NCBI GenBank assembly: GCA_019750335.1
Contig: JAIEOQ010000006.1
Coordinates: 620,001 to 684,000, forward strand
Length of the DNA: 64,000 nt
Reading direction: 5' to 3'
Source: Candidatus Obscuribacterales bacterium
Lineage (GTDB): Bacteria; Cyanobacteriota; Vampirovibrionia; Obscuribacterales; Obscuribacteraceae
Shown here: piece by piece, positions 42,167 through 50,194 of the stretch
Layout of the letters: every line of letters begins with the position of its first letter
How positions within the stretch are numbered: the first letter of the stretch is position 1
Program-made: the position numbers and the translations under genes
Notes under the pieces: generated by a model
Seen by the model: only the letters and a program-made list of their open reading frames with translations
Database searches by the model: none
Told to the model about the DNA's origin: nothing

Positions 42167-43858
42167 ATGCTGGAAGAGCTCGAAATTAGAGATTTTGCTC
42201 TGGTGGAGCAGGCGAGAATTCCCTTTAGCTGGGGATTGAACGTGCTTACCGGTGAAACCGGGGCGGGCAAGTCCATAATCATGGATGCCTTGAATGTTGT
42301 TCTTGGTGGTAAAGCCGGACCGACAGTAATTCGCGCTCAAGCTTCACGGGCAACTATTGAAGCTAATTTTAAGCAAACTCCGGAAGTTACTGCGTGGCTT
42401 AAACAGCAAGAGCTTTTGGATGAAGAATCAACCGGTTTCAGCGTCAGTCGTGAAATCAATAAGACCGGTTCCAAATGTCGGATTAACGGTACTTTGGTTA
42501 ATGTATCTTTGGTGCAGGAGCTGAGACAAGTATTAGTTACTGTCCATGCTCAACATGAATTTCGTACTTTGCTTTCTGCTCAATCCCAGCTGACCATGCT
42601 CGATGCCTTGGGTGACGATGCTCATCATAAGCTTTTAGCTAAGATTCGCACCTTGTATGCGCGTCATAAAGATCTTGAATCTCAGCTCAAAGAGATATTG
42701 ATCTCGGAAGAAGAGCGAGCTAAGCGTCTTGATTTTGCTCGTTTCCAGCATAATGAGCTTGAAGAAGCGCATTTAGCCGATGGGCAGGAAGACGAGTCAC
42801 TCTTGAACCAGCATAAAGTGCTGGCTAACGTTACAGAGCTGGAGTCAATGATCTCTCTTGCCTTAGGACATTTACGTGGTGGTGAGGAAGAGCAGCAATC
42901 TATAGGCGCCGTAGATTTATTGCAGCGGGCGCTGGCTGAAATTGCTAAAGCTTCTGAATTGGATCAAAATTTGCAGTCAATCGAAAATGCGCTTGCCGAA
43001 TGTGTGGAGCAGATTGAAGATCAAAGTCGAGAGATACGACGGTATAACGATTCTCTCGACAGCGACCCGGAAACGCTGTCGTCAATTGATGAAAGATTAG
43101 CTCTTCTAGCGACAATCAAGCGTAAATACGGTCCCACTCTCGATGAGGCGATGCAGAAGCAGCAGTCTTTGAGCGAAGAGATTGACCGGTTAGAGAACAG
43201 TCAGACAGCTGTGATTCAGCTAGAGAATGAGCTGAATAAAATCAAGGAAGAGCTACAAGGGGTGGCTCAGGAGCTTTCGGCAAAGCGGCGTACTTTGGCG
43301 CAAAAATTGGCAAAACGGATTCAAGACGAGCTTGCTGAGCTTGGGATGGAAAATTGTCGTTTTGACATAGCTCTCAATGAAGAGCAAATTGGCTCACTTG
43401 GAGCCGATCGTGTCGAGTTTCTGATGGCTCCTAACCCGGGACAGCCCTTTTTGCCCGTAGCTAAAATTGCTTCCGGCGGCGAATTATCGCGGGTAATGCT
43501 GGCTGTTAAAACAATCTTTGCCGGGGCTGATGGTGTAGCGACTGTAATATTCGATGAAATTGATAGCGGTTTGAGCGGTCGTGTTTTGCAATCGATGCGG
43601 GATAAGCTTGCTCGTTTGGCAAAAGCTCATCAAATTTTATGCATCACTCATCAACCGATTATTGCCGCTGTTGCCGATAACCATATTTTTGTTGCGAAAG
43701 AACAAGGTAAAGATTCCACTCAGACTAAGGTGAGCATTTTGGATCAAGCCGGACGCCTTCAGGCTTTAGCCGAAATGGCAAGCGGACAAGGCAATCAAGA
43801 GGCGGCCCTTAAATTTGCCAAATCACTTTTTGACGAAAGCAGCCGGCTGAAGGCTTAG
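42167..43858 (+). CDS. recN: DNA repair protein RecN
   Basis: A 563-residue SMC-like ATPase for double-strand-break repair. MLEELEIRDFALVEQA begins the globular head, with Walker A TGETGAGKSIIMDAL, long coiled coils (about residues 150-380), the signature ASGGELSRVMLAVK, Walker B VIFDEIDSGLSG and LCITHQPIIAA as the His-containing switch. Full length for the family. Its 3' end is followed by a 6-bp hairpin TCGAGT-CTA-ACTCGA (43871-43885) and then the tRNA-Gln promoter. Confidence 0.96.
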   Translation: MLEELEIRDFALVEQARIPFSWGLNVLTGETGAGKSIIMDALNVVLGGKAGPTVIRAQASRATIEANFKQTPEVTAWLKQQELLDEESTGFSVSREINKTGSKCRINGTLVNVSLVQELRQVLVTVHAQHEFRTLLSAQSQLTMLDALGDDAHHKLLAKIRTLYARHKDLESQLKEILISEEERAKRLDFARFQHNELEEAHLADGQEDESLLNQHKVLANVTELESMISLALGHLRGGEEEQQSIGAVDLLQRALAEIAKASELDQNLQSIENALAECVEQIEDQSREIRRYNDSLDSDPETLSSIDERLALLATIKRKYGPTLDEAMQKQQSLSEEIDRLENSQTAVIQLENELNKIKEELQGVAQELSAKRRTLAQKLAKRIQDELAELGMENCRFDIALNEEQIGSLGADRVEFLMAPNPGQPFLPVAKIASGGELSRVMLAVKTIFAGADGVATVIFDEIDSGLSGRVLQSMRDKLARLAKAHQILCITHQPIIAAVADNHIFVAKEQGKDSTQTKVSILDQAGRLQALAEMASGQGNQEAALKFAKSLFDESSRLKA

Positions 43859-43946
43859 AGGGCTTATTAATCGAGTCTAACTCGACTGACGGATGGGAAG
43901 GGCGGCAGCTGAGCTTTACAGCATTGTATATATCCTTATCATGAAG

Positions 43947-43976
43947 TTGACAATTTATCCGGAAATTCAATAGAAT
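43947..43976 (+). promoter_or_regulatory. Consensus-like promoter of tRNA-Gln
   Basis: TTGACA (43947-43952) and TAGAAT (43971-43976) with an 18-bp spacer; transcription would begin about 12 bases before the tRNA at 43995. No clear terminator separates this unit from rplY. Confidence 0.7.
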
Positions 43977-43994
43977 CGTCTCTTGTGCCTGTCT

Positions 43995-44066
43995 TGGGGT
44001 GTCGCCAAGTGGTAAGGCAGCTGGTTTTGGTCCAGCCATTCCGAGGTTCGAATCCTTGCACCCCAG
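43995..44066 (+). tRNA. tRNA-Gln (anticodon TTG)
   Basis: A 72-nt cloverleaf without encoded CCA. Acceptor stem TGGGGTG pairs with CACCCCA. The anticodon arm is GCTGG-TTTTGGT-CCAGC, giving anticodon TTG, and the T arm contains GGTTCGAATCC. The D arm has GCC-AAGTGGTAA-GGC. Confidence 0.97.
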
Positions 44067-44078
44067 TGCTTCGCCTCA

Positions 44079-44113
44079 AGTTAGCCCCAAGCTAACTCGG
44101 TGAATTAGTTAGC
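44079..44113 (+). promoter_or_regulatory. Alternative hairpins in the rplY leader
   Basis: AGTTAGC at 44079-44085 can pair with GCTAACT at 44091-44097 (7 bp, 5-base loop). A second AGTTAGC at 44107-44113 can pair with the same GCTAACT (7 bp, 9-base loop). The two stems exclude each other. Downstream, CTCT near 44117-44120 can pair with AGAG of the AGAGG ribosome binding site that precedes the L25 start at 44139. Confidence 0.5.
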
Positions 44114-44138
44114 ATTTCTCTCAGTCAGAGGTCAGATC

Positions 44139-44759
44139 ATGGAAAGGTTCAAGCTGAAGCTTGAGGCACGCGAAAGCAAAACGCCTAATGAGCTTCGTCG
44201 TTCAGGTAAAATTCCGGCTACTCTTTACGGTCCGGATTCCGAGTCGGCCACTGTGCAAGTGATTGAAGATGAGTTTGTTCGTTTGCCAGGAGCGGCTTAT
44301 TCGCACGTAATTGAACTTGAATCTCCGGATGGTCCGGTCAACGCTTTGATTCGTCACGTACAACGTCGTGCAACTACCCACAAAATACTCAACGTTGAGT
44401 TTTATCGGGTAGCAGCCGGACGTAAGTTAACCGTGACTGTACCGCTCAAGTTTGTGGGTGTTGCACCAGCTGTCCAAAAGGGTGGCGTTTTGGTTGAAAT
44501 GTTCCAAACTGCCGATATCGAATGCGTACCTTCTGCCATTCCTGACTTCATCGAAGTTGATGTCACCAGAATCGAGAACATCGATGCTGGCTTGCACTTC
44601 TCTGATTTGAAAGTACCGGCTGAAGTAAAAGTGCTCAATCCGATGGAAGAGCTTGTTGCTCGCGTTATCGCCAAGAAGGGCGGTGGTGCTACACCGGGAG
44701 CTGACAAAGCAGCGCCGGCGGCTGCAGCTGCACCGGCAGAGAAAGCCGAAAAGAAATAA
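44139..44759 (+). CDS. rplY: Large ribosomal subunit protein bL25 (CTC form)
   Basis: A 206-residue long form of L25. The N-terminal 5S rRNA-binding domain has ARESKTPNELRRSGKIPATLYGPD and LIRHVQRRATTHKILNVEFYRV; the C-terminal TL5/CTC beta domain has LTVTVPLKFVGVAPAVQKGGVL and IEVDVTRIENIDAGLHFSDL; and the tail is Ala/Pro/Lys-rich. AGAGG lies 7 bases before the ATG. It is encoded after tRNA-Gln, probably on the same transcript, behind a structured leader. Confidence 0.95.
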   Translation: MERFKLKLEARESKTPNELRRSGKIPATLYGPDSESATVQVIEDEFVRLPGAAYSHVIELESPDGPVNALIRHVQRRATTHKILNVEFYRVAAGRKLTVTVPLKFVGVAPAVQKGGVLVEMFQTADIECVPSAIPDFIEVDVTRIENIDAGLHFSDLKVPAEVKVLNPMEELVARVIAKKGGGATPGADKAAPAAAAAPAEKAEKK

Positions 44760-44785
44760 TCGGCAGTTTGCCCAAAGACATAATG

Positions 44786-44818
44786 AAAGAGACGAGAACC
44801 ATTGGTTTTCGTCTCTTT
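44786..44818. terminator. Bidirectional intrinsic terminator after rplY
   Basis: A 15-bp stem (44786-44800 with 44804-44818, one G-T pair) and a 3-base loop, followed by TGTTTT. Both arms are U-rich at their 3' ends, so it can terminate both rplY and the convergent histidine kinase gene ending at 44833. Confidence 0.8.
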
Positions 44819-44832
44819 TGTTTTAGCACTAT

Positions 44833-45996
44833 CTATGGTGCTGCTGATTCGCTTCTTTCTCTGGCCGGCGTTTCGCTGCTTATTGTCGGTGATGGATATT
44901 GGTTAGTAAAAGAGTCGCCGGAAACATCCTTGCCTGCCCGTTTCAGCTCTTCTTTATCGGCTAAAGGCAGTTTGACCGTAAAGGTCGAACCTTTGCCGAG
45001 CTCGCTTTCCAGCTCGATACTGCCGCCATGAGCTTTGATGATTGTTAAAGCAATGGCTAAGCCCAGCCCGGTGCCGCCGCCGTATACACGGCTTCTGGTG
45101 CGGGATCTTTCTACACGATAAAAGCGATCGAATATGCGTTGTTGATCCACGGGGGCGATACCAATTCCGGTATCAATTACGCGAATGATCGCGATGTCGT
45201 TGTTGGAGCGTAAGGTAACAGTTACTTTTCCGCCTTGCTGAGTGGCTTTGATTGCGTTATTAGTCAGATTGAGAACAACCTGCTTGAGCTTGTCTCCATC
45301 GGCAAGTACCCATAACGGTTTTTGCGGCGATATAAATTGAATTTCGATTTGATCCGGGGCAATTACCGAAACTGTATCTTCAACACCTTCAACCACTTCG
45401 CGTAAGTCCATGATATTTTTCTGGGCTATTACTGGCTGTCCGGCGTCAGCGCGAGCCAATTGTAAAAGGTCTGAAACCAGTCGAATCAAGCGTCCGGATT
45501 CATCGGAAATAGTTTGCAAAGCTTCAGCAAGCAGGGTGGAGTCAATATTCGCGCCACGACGTTGCAAAAGTTTGGTGTAGCCCTGGATCGAAGTCAGTGG
45601 CGTGCGTAGCTCATGGCTGGCGTCACCGACAAATTGACATTGTATATTTAGAGACTCTTCAAGACGGTTGAGCAGCCGATTAAAAGCTTTGCGCAGCTCC
45701 AAAATTTCTTTGATTTCGGTTTGATCTACGTCTAAGCGTTGGCGTATATCCATGCCGGCAAGTTTGTTGGTGGATGCTATTAAGTCGGTCAACGGCGCCA
45801 AAATAATGCCGGACAGGTACCAATTGAGGATGGCCAATCCAGGAAGCAGCGGCACATACCAAAAAAGGTCCGAAATGTTGAAACCGTTTTGACCGCTGAC
45901 TATAGCGTGACAAATGACAATCGGTATTATTCCGCAAGCGGTCATGACTATAGCCATGCGCCCACGCACGGAATGGGACCAGCGAAGCTTATTCAT
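44833..45996 (-). CDS. Membrane sensor histidine kinase (orphan)
   Basis: A 387-residue kinase. Two transmembrane helices (about residues 14-32 and 43-68) are separated by a very short external loop. HAMP lies near 70-120, HisKA with GDASHELRTPLTSIQGY (His about 129), HATPase with N box LTNNAIKATQ, VIDTGIGI and GGGTGLGLAI, and a polar Ser/Glu-rich tail of about 35 residues. With almost no extracytoplasmic domain it probably senses within the membrane or cytoplasm. No response regulator gene is adjacent, so its partner lies elsewhere. Confidence 0.92.
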   Translation of the reverse strand: MNKLRWSHSVRGRMAIVMTACGIIPIVICHAIVSGQNGFNISDLFWYVPLLPGLAILNWYLSGIILAPLTDLIASTNKLAGMDIRQRLDVDQTEIKEILELRKAFNRLLNRLEESLNIQCQFVGDASHELRTPLTSIQGYTKLLQRRGANIDSTLLAEALQTISDESGRLIRLVSDLLQLARADAGQPVIAQKNIMDLREVVEGVEDTVSVIAPDQIEIQFISPQKPLWVLADGDKLKQVVLNLTNNAIKATQQGGKVTVTLRSNNDIAIIRVIDTGIGIAPVDQQRIFDRFYRVERSRTRSRVYGGGTGLGLAIALTIIKAHGGSIELESELGKGSTFTVKLPLADKEELKRAGKDVSGDSFTNQYPSPTISSETPARERSESAAP

Positions 45997-46064
45997 GTCC
46001 CCAACCTGTATCTGACATGTAGCTAATTATAAACCTGCGGCAGCGTATCAGAGTACGAAGCTAT

Positions 46065-46865
46065 TTAAGGATGCAAAAGCAACCTTAAATATGCGTCATG
46101 AACCTTCCCGTTGGAAACCAAGCAGCTTCCGGCATAAATTGATTCGCCGCCATTTAAATCGGAAAATTTGCCGCCAGCCTCGGTTGTCAGAATTTTCATT
46201 GCTGCCAAATCCCAAGGTGAGAGGCCGACTTCGAGCATGGCCTCGGCTTTGCCTTCAAATATATAAGCAAAATTCATATAGTCGCCGAAGCCACGTTGGC
46301 GATAAGAAGCCTCAATCAGTTTTGTGAATCCGGACCATAATCCTTCTTCGAGGATTCGGCTTGGAGCCCCAAAAACAAAATGTGAATCTTCGACAAGAGC
46401 GATATTGGAAACCGCTAAGCGTTTTCCGTTTTTGTAAGCGCCTTTGCCCGATTCGGCATAATAAGTCTCACCGTTTGCCGGATTATGAATGACGCCAAGA
46501 GTAATGTCCGAATCAACTTCCAAAGCAATTAAAGTGGAAAAGATCGGGATGCCCCGGGCGTAATTGTATGTGCCGTCGATTGGATCGATGATCCATTTGC
46601 GTTTAGGCTTTTCCCCTTGGCTTGAGACTCCGCTTTCGCCTTCTTCTTCGCCGAGAATGGCGTCTTGGGGAAACTCTTTTGCCAAAGCGTCGCGGATGAA
46701 TCGCTCGCATTCTTTATCCGCTCGAGTTACCGGCGTATTGTCAGTCTTCATCATGACTTCAACGCCGGAGCGGAAGTAATTAAGCGCAATTTCGCCTGCC
46801 TTTGCCGCTATTTTCAGGGCAAAATCAAGTTCATGGCTGGTTTGGATTGTTTGATCTGATTGCAT
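46065..46865 (-). CDS. Inositol-monophosphatase-family phosphatase
   Basis: A protein of about 266 residues from ATG 46865; TTG 46883 is an alternative. Metal-binding motifs: GEEEGE (about residue 70), WIIDPIDGTYNYARG (about 92-106) and the C-terminal GLSPWDLAAMKILTTEAGG with the third-site Asp. These enzymes remove phosphate from inositol phosphate, histidinol phosphate, fructose bisphosphate or PAP; the substrate cannot be decided here. The gene is downstream of, and on the same strand as, the SLH gene, separated by a hairpin. Confidence 0.9.
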   Translation of the reverse strand: MQSDQTIQTSHELDFALKIAAKAGEIALNYFRSGVEVMMKTDNTPVTRADKECERFIRDALAKEFPQDAILGEEEGESGVSSQGEKPKRKWIIDPIDGTYNYARGIPIFSTLIALEVDSDITLGVIHNPANGETYYAESGKGAYKNGKRLAVSNIALVEDSHFVFGAPSRILEEGLWSGFTKLIEASYRQRGFGDYMNFAYIFEGKAEAMLEVGLSPWDLAAMKILTTEAGGKFSDLNGGESIYAGSCLVSNGKVHDAYLRLLLHP

Positions 46866-46889
46866 GCTTATTGATTGTACCAAGATGAA

Positions 46890-46928
46890 CGAAGGCTCTC
46901 GTTTGGACGAACCAAACGAGAGCCTTCG
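46890..46928. terminator. 17-bp perfect hairpin between SLH and phosphatase genes
   Basis: Arms 46890-46906 and 46912-46928 are perfectly complementary, with a 5-base loop and a GC-rich lower stem. No proper T-run follows on the minus strand, so it may be a weak terminator, a processing site or an mRNA 3'-end stabiliser for the SLH transcript ending at 46967. Confidence 0.6.
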
Positions 46929-46966
46929 AGGAGATCAGGCCGAATCGAGCCTACTTGGTTGGATGT

Positions 46967-47530
46967 TTAGAACAGGTAGCTGTAAATGGCGCGTGCTCCG
47001 CGACCAACACCAACACCGATATCCCGTACATCAATCATCGTGCCTTTTACGACACGTTCCCACAAGAATCCTTTCTGCCTTTCAGCATAAGCAAGTCTCA
47101 TGTCTTGTTCGATGTTCTTTTCTTCGACGAGTTTCATTCGACGTTCGAGATCATCAACACGAGCCTTGAGCTGATTGAGTTCTCCGCGGAACTCTTCAAG
47201 CAGAGCGGCAAACTTTTCCAAGTCAGCCTTATCAGCCTTTTGAGCGAGTCGCTCAGCGACACATTGCTCATATTTGTACAGAGCTGCTGCCAGCTCAAAA
47301 CGTGTAGTGGACTTTTGACCGCGATATGTGCGATCCGGATAACCTACCAAAACATGGCAGGGGTTGTTCACGAGTTCTTTGAGGGCGTTATATGCCCACT
47401 CGTTACCGACTACGTCAGTAAGCTCACTGATGTTCGTCGCACCTTGTGCATTTGCTGGTGAATTAGTAATGACAGTGCTTGCACCTAGTGCAACAACTGC
47501 AGAAAGCAAGGTCATAAAACCTTTTTTCAT
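46967..47530 (-). CDS. Short SLH-domain coiled-coil envelope protein
   Basis: A protein of about 187 residues from ATG 47530; an in-frame start at 47587 is unlikely. The signal peptide FMTLLSAVVALGASTVITNSPANA precedes one SLH-like module (SELTDVVGNEWAYNALKELV, a LVGYPDRTYRGQKSTTRFELA block). A heptad-rich coiled coil follows (LEKFAALLEEFRGELNQLKARVDDLERRMKLVE, described by its ends). This is the N-terminal architecture of cyanobacterial SLH-porins, but the beta-barrel is missing. The chain ends in a short Gly-rich VGVGRGARAIYSYLF. Probably a periplasmic peptidoglycan-binding tether. Confidence 0.82.
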   Translation of the reverse strand: MKKGFMTLLSAVVALGASTVITNSPANAQGATNISELTDVVGNEWAYNALKELVNNPCHVLVGYPDRTYRGQKSTTRFELAAALYKYEQCVAERLAQKADKADLEKFAALLEEFRGELNQLKARVDDLERRMKLVEEKNIEQDMRLAYAERQKGFLWERVVKGTMIDVRDIGVGVGRGARAIYSYLF

Positions 47531-47968
47531 ACCAGTTATCACTCCCTCTGATTGGACCTGACTCCTACGTTGAGCAATATACCCCAATTGGTCCGGTGAT
47601 TAGTAGTAGACGAAACATCAAAAGTAACTGATTGAAGTAGTACTTCGCGAAGAGCCGCAGGGGGAGCCAAAAGCGCGATTCTTAAATAACGTTAATAAAT
47701 TAACATCCTAACCATTTGTATATACAACTGATGCTTGGTGAAAGCTAAAAAACTACTGGCAACTGTGCCCGAAAGCTCGATTGGTACTTCGTCTTTGCAA
47801 CCAAAGGTGATGTCATTATCGTTTTACGGCGACCGATAAAATCGGCTGAGGCAGCGCTTTTGCTTCTGTCGCCCGCTTGATTCTTGCAAACTGCCACTGG
47901 CGCGGCGCTGCCGGTCTCGCACCGTTGGTAGTGGCATAAGGTGGTGGCGGATTCAGTGGCGGATAAAA
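47531..47968. other. 438-bp intergenic region upstream of the SLH gene
   Basis: The gap between the S8 protease gene and the SLH gene on the same strand. It must hold the SLH promoter; a minus-strand TATATT near 47580 could be its -10. Two palindromes at 47691-47727 are listed separately, and a short CCGAT-AAA-ATCGG repeat lies at 47833-47845. I see no convincing reading frame; a small RNA cannot be excluded. Confidence 0.45.
47691..47727. promoter_or_regulatory. Pair of AT-rich palindromes
   Basis: GTTAAT-AA-ATTAAC (47691-47704) and TTGTATATACAA (47716-47727) lie 11 bases apart, about 160-200 bp upstream of the SLH gene start. The spacing and symmetry suggest dimeric regulator binding sites. 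Confidence 0.35.
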
Positions 47969-49354
47969 TTAGCGCCGCTCGCTACTATTTCGCGCGGCGA
48001 TTATTGCATCTTCTATGCGTAATACTCCTGCTCCTTGTGCTTGGGCTAACTCTCCTCTTAATAACGAAGAGTTTTGCCTGAGCATGAGCTTGACTTCCGA
48101 AAAAGATAGTTTTTGATTCTGCGCTAGCATCAAAGCGATAGTGCCTGAAACTTGTGGCGCGGCAAAGGAGGTGCCGGCAATTCCTTCCCATTGCGAAAAT
48201 AATTGTTCTCCTTGGGCTAAGACCGTTGGATGGTAGCGGGTATTTCCTTGGGAAGAAAAATAAGTAAGACGATCATCCGAACGGTCGTTGGCAGTTTTAT
48301 TGATATTGCAAGAACCCGCAGCGATGACATGATCGCTTTGTGCATACCAATTAAATGCGGCACCAGCCTCTGCGCTTATTTTTGAACTTGACAGGGTGTC
48401 CTGGGCGTTACCGGCGGCGACAATGAGAAATATGCCGTTTGTTGCCAGCTTCTCTGTTGCTTGTCTGTATTCTGTCTGTGCGGTTTGAAACTCTTTATTT
48501 GCTGACAGCTCTTTATCCACGACAGCTTGAATCGCTTGCAGCAGCTGTCTATCTGGCTCCGACAAAGTCCCATAGTCAGCAACATCATTTTTTAGATTGT
48601 CTATCCAGTCTTTGGTTTTTTCTTTTCCAATTAATTCGTGGAGCCAGGGGCGAAATTTGTCTGGATCTTGCTGGAATAAATCAAACAGCCTTTCGGATAG
48701 CTTGACGTTTGACATACCCATAGAAAGGTTGATCACGAGCCTGGGAGATTCATCAGGATCATTTTGAGCGGTAGCCTTTTGCAGAGCTTTTGTCATAAGT
48801 TCAAGATACGTTGTTCCTAACTCGCTGACAAACCTACTCAAGCCTTTTGTTTCGTCCAAAAATTCCGCTGCTTCAAGGCTAAGCTTGTTTATTTCCGGTG
48901 TATCAAAAGGAGTTGTTTTGGCATTATGGATCAGTCCATATTTGGCATCATTTATGACGCTGCTGACTTGTTGTCCATGCTCTGAATTGTCGCTGAAGTC
49001 GTCAATAACTGTTATTTCTATGCCGTTTAAATTATCCGGATCTATATCTGCTTGACGTAAGCGTTCGCGAATAAAAGGGAAGGGATTGTATCCTTCGCCG
49101 CTAAAATTCGGCATTGGCGGAATTGTTTTTGCTGGATGAAGAATCTCTTTTAAGCCTTGAGCGGCGTCGGCAAAATTGATGCCAAAATTCTGAAGCATGA
49201 CTTGCTCTTCGATATTTAGCTCAGTGGAATCTTTTGCTTGATTGGCAATCCAGCTGCCTGCCGATTGGGCTTCTTGAAGGACCGTGCCCAACAATTCTTG
49301 CTTATCCTCGGGTGGCTCGCTGGCTTTTGCGGAGCGGTCGGCAGGTGGAGACAT
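47969..49354 (-). CDS. Subtilisin-like (S8) serine protease, cytoplasmic form
   Basis: A 461-residue protein. Catalytic Asp lies in ITVIDDFSD (about residue 122), His in SEHGQQVSSV (about 131), the oxyanion Asn in VAAGNAQD (about 318) and Ser in GTSFAAPQVSGTIALM (about 394), so the triad is complete. The first 110 residues are polar, Pro/Glu-rich and carry no signal peptide. Between the His and the LVINLSMG strand, and between that strand and AAGN, there are long helical insertions. It could be an intracellular protease or exported by a non-Sec route. It is divergent from gatD. Confidence 0.86.
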   Translation of the reverse strand: MSPPADRSAKASEPPEDKQELLGTVLQEAQSAGSWIANQAKDSTELNIEEQVMLQNFGINFADAAQGLKEILHPAKTIPPMPNFSGEGYNPFPFIRERLRQADIDPDNLNGIEITVIDDFSDNSEHGQQVSSVINDAKYGLIHNAKTTPFDTPEINKLSLEAAEFLDETKGLSRFVSELGTTYLELMTKALQKATAQNDPDESPRLVINLSMGMSNVKLSERLFDLFQQDPDKFRPWLHELIGKEKTKDWIDNLKNDVADYGTLSEPDRQLLQAIQAVVDKELSANKEFQTAQTEYRQATEKLATNGIFLIVAAGNAQDTLSSSKISAEAGAAFNWYAQSDHVIAAGSCNINKTANDRSDDRLTYFSSQGNTRYHPTVLAQGEQLFSQWEGIAGTSFAAPQVSGTIALMLAQNQKLSFSEVKLMLRQNSSLLRGELAQAQGAGVLRIEDAIIAARNSSERR

Positions 49355-49458
49355 TTGTTTTCCGGAGAGAGGAAATCATTCGTATATACCCGGATTTGGC
49401 AAAAATCGGACAATCTATATGATGCGCCTGGGTCAACTTACGGTAAACTGCACTGATC

Positions 49459-50187
49459 ATGGAATTGCGAATCGGCCATCTTTATGCGCATTATTTGAAT
49501 ATATACGGCGATCGAGGCAATATACTCAGCCTGACTAATCGTTGCCGTTGGCGTGGCATTGAAACTGAGGTGAAGACGCTTGGTTTGAATGAGGATTTTG
49601 CCGACGATTATTTTGATGTTTTTTTTATCGGTGGCGGTCAAGACAAGCAGCAGCAAGTAATTGCCGAAGATCTGCAAGCCCGCAAAGAGACGATTCGGCA
49701 GGCTGTTGAAAAGGGTGCTGTCATTCTTGCGGTTTGCGGCGGTTATCAATTGCTTGGACATTATTATCGTCCTGAGGGTGCTCCGGACCTGCCAGGCATC
49801 TCTTTGATCGATGCTTATACCGAAGCAGGCAAACGACGCATGATTGGTAATGTAGTGATCAAGCGTAATGACGGCTCAACCTTAGTTGGTTTTGAAAATC
49901 ACAGCGGGCGAACATTCTTAGGTAAAGAGGTTGAAGCTTTAGGCTCAATTGTTGTCGGTAACGGTAACAATGGTGAGGACGGTAAAGAAGGTTGCGCTCA
50001 GCCGGTTGGCAAGGGAAAAGTCTTCGGTACATATTTACATGGATCCCTTTTACCGAAGAATCCACGCCTTGCAGATGAGATAATTTCTTTTGCTCTCAGC
50101 AGAAGGTATGGCCAGGTTGATTTGCCGGCCCTTGCCGATGGCTTGGAGCAAAAAGCTCATGAATATGCGGTTTCATTAAAGGCGTAG
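49459..50187 (+). CDS. gatD: Lipid II isoglutaminyl synthase, glutaminase subunit GatD
   Basis: A 242-residue class I glutamine amidotransferase of the CobB/CobQ-like type. The start LRIGHLYAHYLNIYGDRGNI is typical of GatD. The catalytic Cys is in LAVCGGYQLLG (about residue 92) and the His in FGTYLHGSLLPKNP (about 193). GatD supplies ammonia to MurT for amidation of the stem-peptide glutamate of lipid II. MurT is normally encoded next to it but is absent here; the neighbours are an S8 protease and a GT2 enzyme. The enzyme is complete in sequence. Confidence 0.9.
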   Translation: MELRIGHLYAHYLNIYGDRGNILSLTNRCRWRGIETEVKTLGLNEDFADDYFDVFFIGGGQDKQQQVIAEDLQARKETIRQAVEKGAVILAVCGGYQLLGHYYRPEGAPDLPGISLIDAYTEAGKRRMIGNVVIKRNDGSTLVGFENHSGRTFLGKEVEALGSIVVGNGNNGEDGKEGCAQPVGKGKVFGTYLHGSLLPKNPRLADEIISFALSRRYGQVDLPALADGLEQKAHEYAVSLKA

Positions 50188-50194
50188 GCCAACA

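Noticed and set aside
47531..47968. A riboswitch or known structured RNA in the long gap
   Set aside because: I could not match any conserved core sequence of common riboswitches, 6S, tmRNA or SRP RNA.
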